Shown here: one piece after another, positions 22,778 to 33,815 of the stretch
How positions within the stretch are numbered: position 1 is the stretch's first letter
How the letters are laid out: the number at the start of each line of letters is the position of its first letter
Source of the DNA: Acephala macrosclerotiorum
Lineage: Eukaryota; Ascomycota; Leotiomycetes; Helotiales; Mollisiaceae
DNA: 64,000 nucleotides
Reading direction: 5' to 3'
Assembly (NCBI GenBank): GCA_014904845.1
Contig: MU119261.1
Coordinates: 8,516-72,515 of the forward strand
Notes under the pieces: generated by a model
Database searches by the model: none
Told to the model about the DNA's origin: nothing
What the model saw: only the letters and a program-made list of their open reading frames with translations
Program-made: the position numbers and the translations under genes

Positions 22778-23606
22778 CTAGAATGCCCCTCCGTAGTAGT
22801 GTCTTCCACGCGAACGAGAGCGCGATCGCGGCCTCCTTCCATAGCCCTTTGGTGCCCTGATCTCCATATTTGAACTGGAAACCCCATGCTCGTTTCTCTC
22901 AACTACCTTCCAGATCTCAGGTCCTCGTCCGCGAGCCGAACTAGAGGCCAAAGATTCTGTGCGCTCGCAGCTCACGATTTCTCGTTGCGAACACGGAGGG
23001 TAGTTGCGACATTCGATTGCGTATTCCGCGTCACCATCGCGATTTTGAGATGTTGGCGCTGATAAAGCATGGCGATTTTGTTCATATGAAACTTCCCGAG
23101 TCGTTGCTGGTTGAGATAAGGTGGATCCATTCAGGGCCCTTGCAAAAGGAGCGGAGCTTAAAATTCGTTGATACTGAGCGTTCAACGCCCACAGAGCATC
23201 TCTCCTTCCTTGCTCGGACAGTTCATGAACTTGCCCGAACGCGCCACTCCTCCCATCGAGAATCTGTAGACAGTCTTAAGGAGGTTCGATTGCAGCATGA
23301 ATGCAATGTTCCGCAGTTCCTCTCTTGCTTCTTCTGCATGCCCGTCAGCCTTGCCCGCATGGGTAAGGAAAATCACGAGAGAAAGAAAGAGCCGTACAGT
23401 CACCTTGCTTGAATCTTCGTCCAATTCTAGCTACATAGCTATCGAATTCACCTTGTATTTTCTCCAGTCCATGGTCAAGGGGCCTCCCTACATGATGTTT
23501 CAAGCGTTGTTCTCGGGACTTTCTTATGGTAAAGACTGGCGCTTCCGGTGTACGCGCTGATAATCGCGCATATAAGAGCGATGGTGGGGATTTCTAGCCC
23601 TGTCAT
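22778..23606 (-). pseudogene. Frameshifted relic of a fungal family starting MTGLEIP
   Basis: From an ATG at 23606 the minus strand reads MTGLEIPTIALICAIISAYT then GSASLYHKK, a short N-terminal hydrophobic segment. This start style is common in a family of uncharacterised fungal proteins. The frame then stops, but a second frame carries on with KSREQRLKHHVGRPLDHGLE and FDSYVARIGRRFKQGD. A third carries EEAREELRNIAFMLQSNLLK. The second frame then returns with DGRSGAFGQVHELSEQGRRD and LWALNAQYQRILSSAPFARA, running to a stop at 22778. At least three frame changes without convincing splice sites argue for a decayed gene. Unrecognised short introns could explain some of them. The C-terminal region is Ser/Arg-rich. 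Confidence 0.5.
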
Positions 23607-24571
23607 CTTTGATATATAAAGATGGTGAGATTACTTAGAGCATTGGAAAATTTCGCAATCCTGGCGATTGGTTTGTGTCAGTGCAGACCTGGGGTTGATT
23701 CAAGCCTTTAGTGAGACGAGGATAGTAGAAAAAGGAAACATGTTGAGTGATAAAAGTGGCAAAGCTTTGGAACCCAAGGCGAACATGCAGGATCTCTTCT
23801 GAGATTGGAGCGAAGTTGGAGATTGTTTCGAATGCTTCTGCAGACTCATCACCCCTCTCAATTCCACCTTCGCATCTTCAAGCCGCTCACCCGCCCCAAT
23901 GATATCCTGTACACTTGCTGTTTTTGTGACTCGGAGATGTCGGTAACTGCAAAGGTATCGGCGAGGCTAGCTTTGATTGGAGAGTTTTGATGCCCTATTT
24001 TGCGCCCCAAAGCACCTGCATATGCAACTTAGGCACGCCTGTCTGGAGAACGTTGGTGCTTGCGAATTGTTTCAAAAATTGAGATTGTAATTCTCCCTTT
24101 AAGCCTTATTTATAGCCAGAATAACAAGAATTCAAAGACTGTACTCAAACATTGCCCGGATAAAGGCTACATTATAGATGGTGATCGATTGCACAGTAAG
24201 AAAGACTAAAACTACATTTTGCTTAGATGGAGAATGTACGAGAGTCTGCGACCAGGAAAAGAACCAGTAGTCTCTTCTGCTATGACACTTGTCCGCTGCA
24301 AGCACAACTCGATTCGGAAGTTCGATACCACCGAGGATCTCAATCGCTCATCCAAATCGTTCTTTTGGAAGATTTCGAAAAGAGCGCAAATAACATGCTG
24401 TGAAATTCCGATTTCTACCATACAAACCCAATGTGCCAGCAGACGCCTAGCACGCCGCGCACCCAAAATGCTCTTTAAAAGCTGATAGTATTGTACACAC
24501 AATTTTTATCTCGAATCGATGCCGCGTCGTCTCTGAATCTTGCTGGCTATGCTCTCACCGGCGTAAATTCT
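23607..24571. other. Intergenic, nothing convincing
   Basis: About 0.96 kb. Frames of about 90 codons overlap on both strands at 24212-24502. Neither has recognisable domains. No repeat or RNA gene was seen. Confidence 0.4.
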
Positions 24572-26580
24572 CTAGTCGATCTTAATGGACCCGTAGATCT
24601 TCTGCACGAATGCCCAGCTAGCGAAGAAGCCGATAGAACCTAGTGTGATATTTAGTACTTGTTTCTCAGAAGCTTTAGAGAGAGGCGAAACGTACCAGTC
24701 AGAATGAAGAATAAGAAAGAAATCAGCGCACTGTATCCAATGTACAGAACGCTTCCAGCCAAGCCCCCAAGCTGCAACTTCGTCACCCAGTAAATGAGCG
24801 CATTCAAGAACACATATCCAGCCGAGGCTCCAGCGGTCGTGAATGCTCTCCAATGCCAGTGGTAGTTCTCGCCGCACAACAAGAAGTATACCATCAGTAC
24901 AGTGACGGCTGCACACGTGATGATCATGAGACCATAACAGAGGAAGAGGAATCCGAACATGTAGTAGACCTTGCTGAACCAGATGGAGGACATGATGAAG
25001 TAGAGTTCGACGAAGATCGCACCGAATGGAAGAATGCCAACGAGCAGCATCGATGGGATGGGCTTCATGTATGTGGTGCTGGGGGGGATTTGGCGAGGGA
25101 TCTGGTTCGTGCGGACAGGGGGTGCAATCGGTGGTTGACGGAAACCAACCCAGCTACCAGCGAAGGATAGAGGGACGGAGATCAGAAACCAGATGCCAAT
25201 AATGACAAGCATTGTGGTGAATGGGACGGCACCGGAGGATTCCTTGGCCCAGAGGAAGAGGTTCAGGAGGAAGAAGGTAGCGAAGACAATGCCCGGAACC
25301 ATGAGCGGCGTGAGGGCAATGTTAAGCTTCCAGCGTTCTCCACCAAATGACTTGTAGACTCGAGCCGAAACGTAGCCTCCGATGAATCCTAGAACGGTGT
25401 AGAGCAAGACCATGATCGTACCAAGTGAACCACGATTTGAGGGCGACAAGAAACCTAGGAGCGCGAAGGCAATGGTGAACCCAGTCATCACGAATAACTG
25501 TGCCCCATTTCCTAGGAAAACACTCAGGATCAAGGGAGAGCCTGGTGTACGGAACACATCCCCATGAACCAACTTCCATCCAGAATCCTCTTGAACTCCA
25601 TCTTCGATAACTGCAGATGTTCCAGACAAGTCATCAAGGTTGATGGAGTCCAAGCGGTTGTATCTCGCAATATCCTTTCTCAATGCTCTCAACAAAATTG
25701 AAACCACTGTGATGGTCAAGAAGACCACAATAACCGCCGAGTTGATAAGAGAGAACCAGTGGATCTTGGGGTCGAATACGTGCAAATATTTGTCCCATCT
25801 TGTAGCCCAGGCAGTAGTTGACGGCACCCAGTACACGCTGTACGTGAATTTCACCTCCGTTTCTCCGTTCTCATCTAAGGTCAATGGTGGCCCTCCTTGT
25901 CCGCAATATTTTTGATAATCGCCACCCTCTCCGCTCTTGTCGCCTTGACTCTTTCTCGAGCTTGGCTGCACAATAACTCCGACTACGCGGTACTGCTCTC
26001 CAGCCAATTCGTGGTAGTCAATCAAGATATCGTAGTGGTTGTTCATATGCATCTCCTTGTCGTCACTGCTCCCTAATGCAAATCCCTGGCTATAAAACTT
26101 CGTGTTGGTAATCTCGTCCTCGATCAATTGCCCAGCAGGCAGCCCATCAACCAACCAGTTCAACGCGAACCCCTGTGCTATCCTTCTATTCACGAAATGC
26201 GCCGAGCTCTGGTCGAATTTCTTCGCATCGCATAATGTCTTGCAAGTCTCGTTCGTCTTCATCTTGAGCTCGAATGGGGATGTCATTATTCGATCACCGA
26301 ATAATATACTGCCCAGGCTTTCTGACACATATTCAGGTCCATTTTCTGGTCTGCAGAAATGGAACGCTGGATGGTAGTAGTCGAACGATACCACGGATCG
26401 CAGTTGCCCATCCGTATTTGACCCAACAGGTGTCAGACGGTTGACGTTCAGAGGAACTATATCGCCGTACTTGTATGTTGTTGGTGCAACACCTGGGAGG
26501 TAAAAGGCTGAGGATAGCTCTGGAGCTGCGAGCAGGGTCGCCAGAAGCACCGCAGAGGGCGAGAGGTCTCTTAGACGCAT
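24572..26580 (-). CDS. Transmembrane nine superfamily (TMN/EMP70) protein
   Basis: Endosome/Golgi membrane protein of the TM9SF (yeast EMP70/TMN) family, involved in endosomal sorting, adhesion and metal homeostasis in yeast. Exon 1 26580-24696 and exon 2 24639-24572 with a 56 bp intron (GTACGT...ACACTAG) give 650 aa, the standard length. The long frame begins with a TTG. The ATG at 26580 gives MRLRDLSPSAVLLATLLAAP, a good signal peptide. It is cleaved before FYLPGVAPTTYKYGD, the conserved mature start of the family. A lumenal domain of about 250 residues follows, then nine hydrophobic segments. VHGDVFRTP before TM2 is the TMN signature. The C-terminus is short and ends KIYGSIKID, where family members carry KxD-type Golgi retention signals. 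It diverges from the Lcp5 gene across 433 bp. Confidence 0.96.
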
Positions 26581-27013
26581 GGTCGATAATATATGCTTGG
26601 AATTCAAACGTCAGCGGATAGTACAAGACAGTGGTGGTTGTTGGCGATTGTTCTTTGTTTGGGATTCGGGTGCCTTGAGCTTACGAGGTACGAGATCCTT
26701 TAAAATGGCATCAGGAACCACGTAGTGATGTCCTATTGCACGATACACTCATATGCTGCCGGAGATGAGAAGAAGATGGCAACAACTGTCCAAATAGGAG
26801 CTTCAATACTTGTGACAAAAAGCACTTCGGCGCAGAAGAGTTTAGGGGAGCTACGGACAGGGCTACGACAATTATCTGGCTCCAACTGACGCCACATTGA
26901 CGCCACGTTGCACCAGCCACATGATCTTCCGATCTTTTGCCGATGCGACATTTATTTTTTTCTGATCCCAAAGTTTCCAAGCCTTGTCCACAATTGTACC
27001 TTACATTGTGAAA
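26581..27013. promoter_or_regulatory. Divergent promoter region between TMN and Lcp5 genes
   Basis: 433 bp shared upstream region between two divergent genes. Direct repeats GACGCCACATTGACGCCACGTTG occur near 26890-26912 as a tandem of TGACGCCAC. These are possible regulator sites, but the function is inference. Confidence 0.45.
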
Positions 27014-28129
27014 ATGACAGCCAAAACTTCATTTCCAGCGTTGCTGGGTAACTTACAACAGGCATTGGTTTCTGCATCAGAAGCTACAGAGAAGATACAA
27101 GCGCCAATTCCTCCAAAAGATGGCATCTCACTCCTTGATGTCAAGAACGAACTTTTCCTGTCCTATCTACAAAATCTGGTCTTCTTGATAATCCTCAAGC
27201 TACGACACCACAAGGGCGATATTGAAGAGCAAGACGAAGGATTGGATGATTCGGTAGTCAAGAAATTGGTTGAATTACAAGTTTACTTGGAGAAAGGCGT
27301 GCGACCTTTGGAAAGTAAGTTGAAGTACCAAATCGACAAAGTCCTACGCGCGGCAGACGATGCAAAAAGAGCGGAAGACGCTGCAATTGCGCAACAAAAT
27401 AGCTCGAAGGGTCGTGGGGATGAAGACGAGAGCAGCGAAGGAGACGAGGGCAAGGACGCAGAGAGTGACAGCGATGCTGAATCTGCAGATGGTGTCACTC
27501 TGAAGGCATCTGAGATTGATGACTTGCAATATCGGCCAAATCCATCATCCTTCATTCGTCCCGCCGGTGCCGTAGAAGCAGACAGCAGGGGCAGATCAGA
27601 AGATGGTGTCTACAAGCCTCCTCGAATCCAGGCGACTGCGATGCCTACGACAAGTGGTCCTCGAGAGAAGGAAGCAAGAAGGCCTAACAAATCTGCTACG
27701 TTGGATGAGTTTGTCAGCACGGAGTTATCGAGCGCGCCATTAGCAGAGCCTAGCATCGGCTCGACCATTGTGAGCGGAGGTAGGAGAAGCAAGAGTGAGA
27801 AGGAGAAGAAAGAAGAGCAAGAGAAAAGAGAATATGAGGAGCGCAATTACGTTCGTTTGCCGAAGGAGACCAAGAAAGAGCGCGCCAAGAAAGGTGGCAG
27901 AAAGGATGCTGGCTATGGTGGGGAGGAATGGCGGGGCTTGGGCGAAGGTATTGATCGTATTGAGAGATTGACGAAGAGAAAGGATGGACCGAGAAGTGTG
28001 GTCGAGAAGAGTAGAAAGAGACCTACCGAGGACGGTCCAAGGGGCGGTGATGGAGTTCAGTTCGGGCAGGGCATGCAAAAGAGGCTTAAGACTCTGGATG
28101 GCGGCAGAAGGGATAGAGGTCGGAAGTAA
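27014..28129 (+). CDS. lcp5: Neuroguidin / Lcp5-like U3 snoRNP-associated rRNA processing factor
   Basis: Nucleolar protein of the Sas10/Utp3/C1D family needed for early pre-rRNA cleavage in the small-subunit processome. Single exon, 371 aa, from the ATG at 27014. The longer frame starts with TTG. The N-terminal Sas10/C1D domain contains DVKNELFLSYLQNLVFLIIL and RPLESKLKYQIDKVLRAADD. The acidic stretch (about residues 125-160) is followed by the conserved LQYRPNPSSF motif. The basic C-terminal half (EERNYVRLPKETKKERAK, GEEWRGLGEGIDRIERL) is typical, with a final Gly/Arg/Lys tail. Length and order of parts agree with fungal Lcp5. It diverges from the TMN gene. Confidence 0.92.
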   Translation: MTAKTSFPALLGNLQQALVSASEATEKIQAPIPPKDGISLLDVKNELFLSYLQNLVFLIILKLRHHKGDIEEQDEGLDDSVVKKLVELQVYLEKGVRPLESKLKYQIDKVLRAADDAKRAEDAAIAQQNSSKGRGDEDESSEGDEGKDAESDSDAESADGVTLKASEIDDLQYRPNPSSFIRPAGAVEADSRGRSEDGVYKPPRIQATAMPTTSGPREKEARRPNKSATLDEFVSTELSSAPLAEPSIGSTIVSGGRRSKSEKEKKEEQEKREYEERNYVRLPKETKKERAKKGGRKDAGYGGEEWRGLGEGIDRIERLTKRKDGPRSVVEKSRKRPTEDGPRGGDGVQFGQGMQKRLKTLDGGRRDRGRK

Positions 28130-29208
28130 TGAGTTCGCCAACGATTCTCCTGCATGTGGTTTTACGAATGCCTGCTCGATTTTCTGTGGATCTTGTAGCT
28201 CTCACCTGACGATACCCCTGTGCTAGTCTGAAATTCCGAGGTAGGACAGCTTGATGGAACAGATTGTACACTCATTGCCCCAACACACTGGACACAGAAG
28301 GATTGCCCCTCGTTCCTTCATGGCCTTCCTCAAGCCTATTTCTAGCTTTCTGTCACTTCAAGGCACTCGCCCAATTCTCCAGGAGTCTGGTATTCAACAT
28401 GCAATTGTCGACTCGTGTCCAATGCCTAGGCTCTATGGAAGTACCCACATAAGATGAGAGCTACAGTACTTGCGATGTGTCTGGAACTAAACTGAGACTC
28501 TGAGTCTTGCCAGTCAGGACTAGATACGAATTGTTCATTAAGGGGCTATCACGGTAATGCCTGTGGAGTGCATGAGAACACAGCAGATACGATACGGACC
28601 CCGCTCCAAGTGGTGGTACAAGAACCATTACATGCGTAACCTTTGCAAAAATTTCTATTAATTAAAAACTGTCTACAAATTTCTTGAAGCAAATAGAAGT
28701 CTCTCCTTGGTAACTCTGCAACTTGGAAGCACGTTAAACCAAGTGGGAGACCGCACCCGCTACCTAGAGACTTTCAAATGACAAAGTTACATTATTGCAG
28801 CTATACACTTCTTTTCGTGTGCACAAGATTGAGTACCAGGAGCAGGAATGCCTCCTTCGGCGTTCCTTCTAAGTGACGCCGTTAACTTGGTCCTGGTCTA
28901 TTCGCACACTGGGGTGGTATCTTGCTAAAAACCCTTCAAGTTTTCATGACAAGTGTAACTAGAGCTTCTCCGTTTAGGATTGAACAGTGAAGTTATATTC
29001 AGCTTTATATTCAGCTCTAGCATTGTGACAGGTTCTCTCGAGAGACATGCTACTTGGTCGGGTAGATGATACCTTGAGCCTACTCTGTTGATATGCGGAA
29101 TCGGTCAGAGACTGATTTATGAGCGGTATTGTATAAAGACCCTCTCTGCTCTCATCTTCATATTCTTCATCACTCCGTATCCAATTGTCAACGACTTTCG
29201 TCCGCAAT
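28130..29208. other. Intergenic, nothing recognised
   Basis: About 1.1 kb between Lcp5 and the secreted-protein relic. No conserved frame, repeat or RNA gene was recognised. Confidence 0.4.
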
Positions 29209-30804
29209 ATGAAGCAATTCGCTTAACTTTTTATCTGGCCACTGCCTTTTCTCACTACACTTCATGCTCAACTCGTCACCGACGCTCAAGCTCCCTTAAT
29301 ACATGGAGAGCCTACGGCGCTTTCGTCGAGCAGATGCTCACAGCAGGCGTACCTCTAACTCCGGGCAAAGACTTCATCTACGTCACTCCGCCCAACTCGG
29401 CTGCTGTCCGCGGAGGAACTCCCATGTCCAGGTTCAGTCCACAATTTCGATCTCTTCGGCATAGCTGATGGTCTACAAAACATCAATGGGCCTGTCATGA
29501 ACCCGCAGGGAGAAATCTACATCGACCAACTTTACACGTACATCTCACAATCCACGGTCGAGGTTTTACTGACATGTCCCAACTATCTTCTCTCTATCAA
29601 TCTCGGTACAAAACCAGTAACCCAAACTCAACTAAACAACATCACCGCACTACAAGCCAAACTTGGAGTCGCTCAAAACACATAGGACACAGAATAAAAT
29701 AACGCCTACACACGCCACTTAGCAGACGTCCGCGCTCAAGCTGCCCAGCAAACCTTCGGATCTTGGGTCACTCAACACGATCCCCTTCTCATCGCTTACC
29801 AGCGCCAAGTCGAAGCGGCGGACACCACACTCCAGAACTACGAGGTCTCTGTCTATGGACCGCAAGCTGACACTATCTCCGAGCAACGAGACAAGATCAA
29901 CTATTAAGCTCGCGATGAAATGGCTCCTGAGCCTGGGTTTCTCTCCCATCCTTCTCTCCGCTGTTCAACAAGCAACTGATGTTTGAAAAGGTACAACATG
30001 CCAATCTACCCGAACCCCTACAGCGTGATCCTCTCCCCCTTGGAGCCCACACACCCAGACCGACGGAATCCTCTACAAGCCCCTTTACTCCCTAACCGGC
30101 GGCTTCCAAGAAGCATGCGATGCATGGTTCAACGGCACTCCTGGCGGGGCTACAACTTACCAATGGAGGATGAAGAATGCTAATGGGAAGGATTGGTCGA
30201 GCCTTGGTCATTCGACGACTGTGAATCAGGTTGGGGAGAGTATTTTCAGTTTGATTGGTGCGAACAAGGGGGGGGAGTAGTGATACGACTCTTTTTAATG
30301 AGTGGAATTCAAGGTTGACGGAGCAGGTTAGCTTGGAGTTGACGGTGAAGGAGGCGCCGTTGGTTTTTAATGTTTGGGCTGGGTATTGGTGAGCCTTCGC
30401 ATCTTTTTCTCTTCAAAGATGTGTTGGCGATACTGACAATTGAAAGGGATGTCCCCTCGGTTCGCACCATCTACCCCACCCTTCCTCCCCAACAAACCCA
30501 ATCCGCTCTCCTCCCGAATCCATCTCCAAAAACTTTTAATCGGCTACGAAGTCAGCCTCAAAATTACCATCAACAACACCAACACGTAGACCAACATTTC
30601 CTCCTTCATCCAAGACGCCAAATCCTCTACCGGGGAGGATTCAGTAGTTTCGGTTTCCATTTTGGGGCTGGAGGAAGTAGTACAACGCATAGGAATGTGA
30701 GTACGTTGGTTACACATAGTGATGGGAGTAGTGGGGTTATTTCCATCCCGCCAAGTCCGCCGGGGTTGACTTTTTTGCTGGGGGCGTTGGGGAGAGCTAC
30801 TTAG
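29209..30804 (+). pseudogene. Decayed gene for a large secreted fungal protein of unknown function
   Basis: Scattered fragments in successive frames, all in the same orientation and order. A signal-like start MKQFA is broken by a TAA and followed by LFIWPLPFLTTLHAQLV. Then come MLTAGVPLTPGKDFIYVTPP and NSAAVRGGTPMS, VHNFDLFGIADGLQNINGPV, TQTQLNNITALQAKLGVAQ, QAAQQTFGSWVTQHDPLLIA, YNMPIYPNP, GGFQEACDAWFNGTPGGATT, WRMKNANGKDWSSLGHSTTV, and finally KNFLIGYEVSLKITINNTNT. This order matches an uncharacterised family of extracellular proteins I associate with filamentous fungi, from memory rather than from a search. Numerous stops and frameshifts make it clearly non-functional. Function of the family is unknown to me. 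Confidence 0.65.
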
Positions 30805-31102
30805 TCGGAAGAGGAGAACAAGGGTTGTGGAGTGGAACGGAAGGGTGGAAGGGGGGTGAGTGGCATGCGGCGGGTGAGGGAGGGGCGGAGATGAAGCGGG
30901 AAGGGGGCGAGACGATTGAGGAATTGAGGGCTTTCGTTTACGGAAGATAAGAAAAAGATGAAGAGGTCAAGTTCTGGTTCAATGGCGGTCGCTCCGAGTA
31001 AAGTTTCATTTGTTCTTCATTTCTAAACTGCTTCGTCGCACTTCTTTCAATCATCAATTCTTTCAAGTATCGTAACATCATCACTCATCCATCGCCCCCG
31101 CA

Positions 31103-32799
31103 CTACTGCTGAGAGCATAGCGACTTCTCTACCTCAAATCCGGTCCCTTCCAAATCAACAACCCCGGCACAACCAAGAACCCCAAACCAATGAACCCAAG
31201 CGTAGTAAAACTTCGTCCCCTCATTCTCAAACATAGGAATACTAGCATGCGCCAACCCAGCGCTGATGCCATTTGCAGGCAGATTGCAAGCTGCGAGAGC
31301 GGAGCCGGCGTGCTCACCGTAGGAGTCTGTCACGTATTGCCAGATGCTGGTATAGACAGCTACTTCGGCGTAGCCGAAGAGGAAACCGGACCACATTAGG
31401 ACTTGGCTTGGGGCTTGTGTTAGGTGAAACGGAAAGGTAGAAAAGGGAAAGGCTTACTAGGAGATCGAGGGGTGGGTGGATGTGAATGCGGACCACTTGA
31501 TAGGAAGCGAGGTCAGCATTTATCTCCTACGGCGAGTGCGAAGGCACTTACAAAGATTGATATAGGAAGCATCCACACCGCAAAACAAGCAGTATAAAGC
31601 CTCGCCTCCAACCTCGGCTTCTCATCCCTCGTCCCTCTCGCCGACCGTCTATACAGCTAATTCTGAAGCGACTGCGTAGCTAATGCCGCAAGACCACCTT
31701 CTATACTGACCAGAAACATCGCACCTTCCTGAAGAGAGTTGAATCCATATTCATTCGAGTAAACTAAAGGATATCCCTGTAGGTAGATATCCAAACAGAT
31801 ACGTAGTCGTTAGCGCAAGGGCAAATATAATCGGTTCAGTGAACAAAAGACGAAAGGCTCGGAACGGCTCTTCGCTCAAATACTGACGCGCCGACTTGTT
31901 TACTTTGATGCCAGTCGATATCTCGTAGACTTTGTCGTGAAGAGTTTCTCCCCATGTCAAGGACCAGAGGAGAGTGAAAATTCCGAAGATTAGAGAGTCC
32001 AGTAGAGCCATTTGAGTGAACCAGTGGCTATGTAGATTGCTCCGCCTATGGTCGGCTACGGAGCGTCAGCTTCTCCTTACTCCCACCACATCCAGGTGCG
32101 ATCAAGGTTGAGAATTAAGGCTTACTCCTAGATCCGGCCCCCCAGCTTGCGACATGAACGAAAACAACATAATCGGCCAAGCCGTCTGACTTGTCGGAAA
32201 CAGATCCGCAGCACTAGCACCCATATTCGAGATCGGAAGGCCCGCGAAACATCCTGTAATAAATCTCGATACCACCAGTCCAGTAAAATTAGGTGACAAT
32301 GCTGTTGGAATTTGAAGGATGGAGAATATGAATATACTTGTAATGAAGATTGGTTGACGGCCGCAAATTTCTGAGAGCGGCACTAGGAACATGGGCTTGT
32401 GAATAGTCAGTGAAGGGCGGAAGAAGAGGAATCGAGAATGAGGGGAGGCAAATGTACTCCAACAGCAATACCAAGAATGAAAATGCTTTGGCCCTAGATT
32501 GAGACTTCAGTACCGACCCCGAATTGGTCCTCGACTTGGTCCGTGACAAAGCCCGTGGAGACTATGAAGACGATGAATGTGTAGAATGTTAGGCCGCTTA
32601 TGACCCACCATTTTCGGAACGTGGACCAGTTGCGTGGGGAGTCTAGGGAATGTCGGACCCATTGTTTTTTCTTGTCTTGGGTATTCTTGTCGTGAATATC
32701 GGTCGGGATATCTTGTGGTGGACAAGTGGGACCGCTCTCTAGGTCTTGCTCTTCATGCCTTTCGACATTAAATTCGTTCGTATTTAAAGTAGTATTCAT
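31103..32799 (-). pseudogene. MFS transporter of the DHA1 (drug/polyamine:H+) type, degraded
   Basis: Start ATG at 32799 gives MNTTLNTNEF, then an acidic N-terminal tail and PRNWSTFRKWWVISGLTFYT, the cytoplasmic entry motif of DHA1 exporters. An in-frame TAG at 32494-32496 precedes GQSIFILGIAVG. A normal intron at 32396-32457 then leads into PMFLVPLSEICGRQP and FTGLVVSRFITGCFAGLPIS. Further on, EPFRAFRLLFTEPIIFALAL runs into a frameshift near 31765. GYPLVYSNEYGFNSLQEGAM resumes in another frame and meets a TAG at 31657-31659. A last membrane segment pair (SGFLFGYAEVAVYTSIWQYV) ends at 31103. Two nonsense codons and at least two frame breaks indicate a pseudogene. It lies next to other decayed sequence and a MITE. 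Confidence 0.75.
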
Positions 32800-33815
32800 T
32801 TTACCGTGAGAGCAACACAACCTAAGTTTTACTCAAACACTACTTTGCAGTTGTAGAGGACTTCACTTGAAGTCCTTCCTTCTATCGTGACTCGATGATG
32901 TAATGAGCTAAAAACGATGATATTCTGGAATTATTTCCGTGACTTAAGTGGCTCGACAATCGCGCCGATCCGCCAGCGACACGATTCAAAATTTCAAGCC
33001 GCAAGCCTCACCAAATATTGAAGCGGCTCATTTCGGCCACTTGCTTAGTATACTACGTACAGGCCCTTTTAATTGCTAAGCGAGAGAAAATACGTCCAAA
33101 TCCAGTCGAAATTCCGAGTGGTCTGCCCAATCACCTGTCCAGATCTTCTTTTTTTGGTCTGTAATTGGGTAATCTGGGTGGCGACGTTTTAACAATTAAA
33201 AGGGCCTGTACGTAGTATAGTGTTCAAGAGCGGATGAGGCTCAAATGAGCAGGCGGGGTCGAGCCGGGGGTGGAATTCGAAGCGAGAATTTCAGGGGCAG
33301 CGCTGAGAACGAAGAAGGATGATAAATCTATCCACAAACCTGGTTTGGCTAGTCGAACATCGTGTCTTACATATATATAGCAAGTCAGTTAATGCTTCTT
33401 GAATTTAAAGAGTTGCATTGTTTTTAGATGAACCAACGTATTCTCTCCCGCGTGCGGGGTAAAGTTTGAACATCCCCTTCGGCTTCACAAGCAATATAAC
33501 ATAGAAGTACATCACAAAACAAGAGTGATACTTCAAAATTGCCGACATACACATACGAGCTTTGAGTGTCAAAACAAGCTTTAGACGTGTTTTGGTGTTG
33601 TGAATGGTTTCATCGGGGCTTTCACATGCAATTCGCTTCACATTTGTGATCGACGTCATCGCCAGGCACCGCTGTTTCCGGAGCAAGCTCCAGCTCTAAT
33701 AAACATACAAAGTAGGATTTCCCTCATAAGTCCTTCTCTTCTTTTCAGTACTCAATTGAATTCCTCTGGTATCAATTGATCTCCATCTACCTCATTCCTG
33801 CCATAATTCCCAAAT
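32800..33815. other. Intergenic containing a small MITE
   Basis: Separates the MFS relic from the divergent flavin monooxygenase gene and contains the inverted-repeat element at 33051-33217. Frames such as 33405-33686 on the minus strand look non-coding. Confidence 0.45.
33051..33217. mobile_element. 167 bp Tc1/mariner-like MITE
   Basis: A perfect 25 bp terminal inverted repeat (starting TACTACGTACAGGCCC and running to AATTG) bounds a 167 bp interval flanked by TA on both sides (33049-33050 and 33218-33219). TA duplication with inverted ends fits a non-autonomous Tc1/mariner-type element. There is no coding capacity. Because the outer bases are themselves palindromic (TACGTA), the exact boundary could be a few bases further in, at CAGGCCC. 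Confidence 0.75.

Noticed and set aside
22531..22902. 123-codon minus-strand frame
   Set aside because: Overlaps the better-supported relic in another frame and lacks conserved content.
24212..24502. 96-codon minus-strand frame opposite an 88-codon plus frame
   Set aside because: Both strands are open equally, with no recognisable domain or splice partner.
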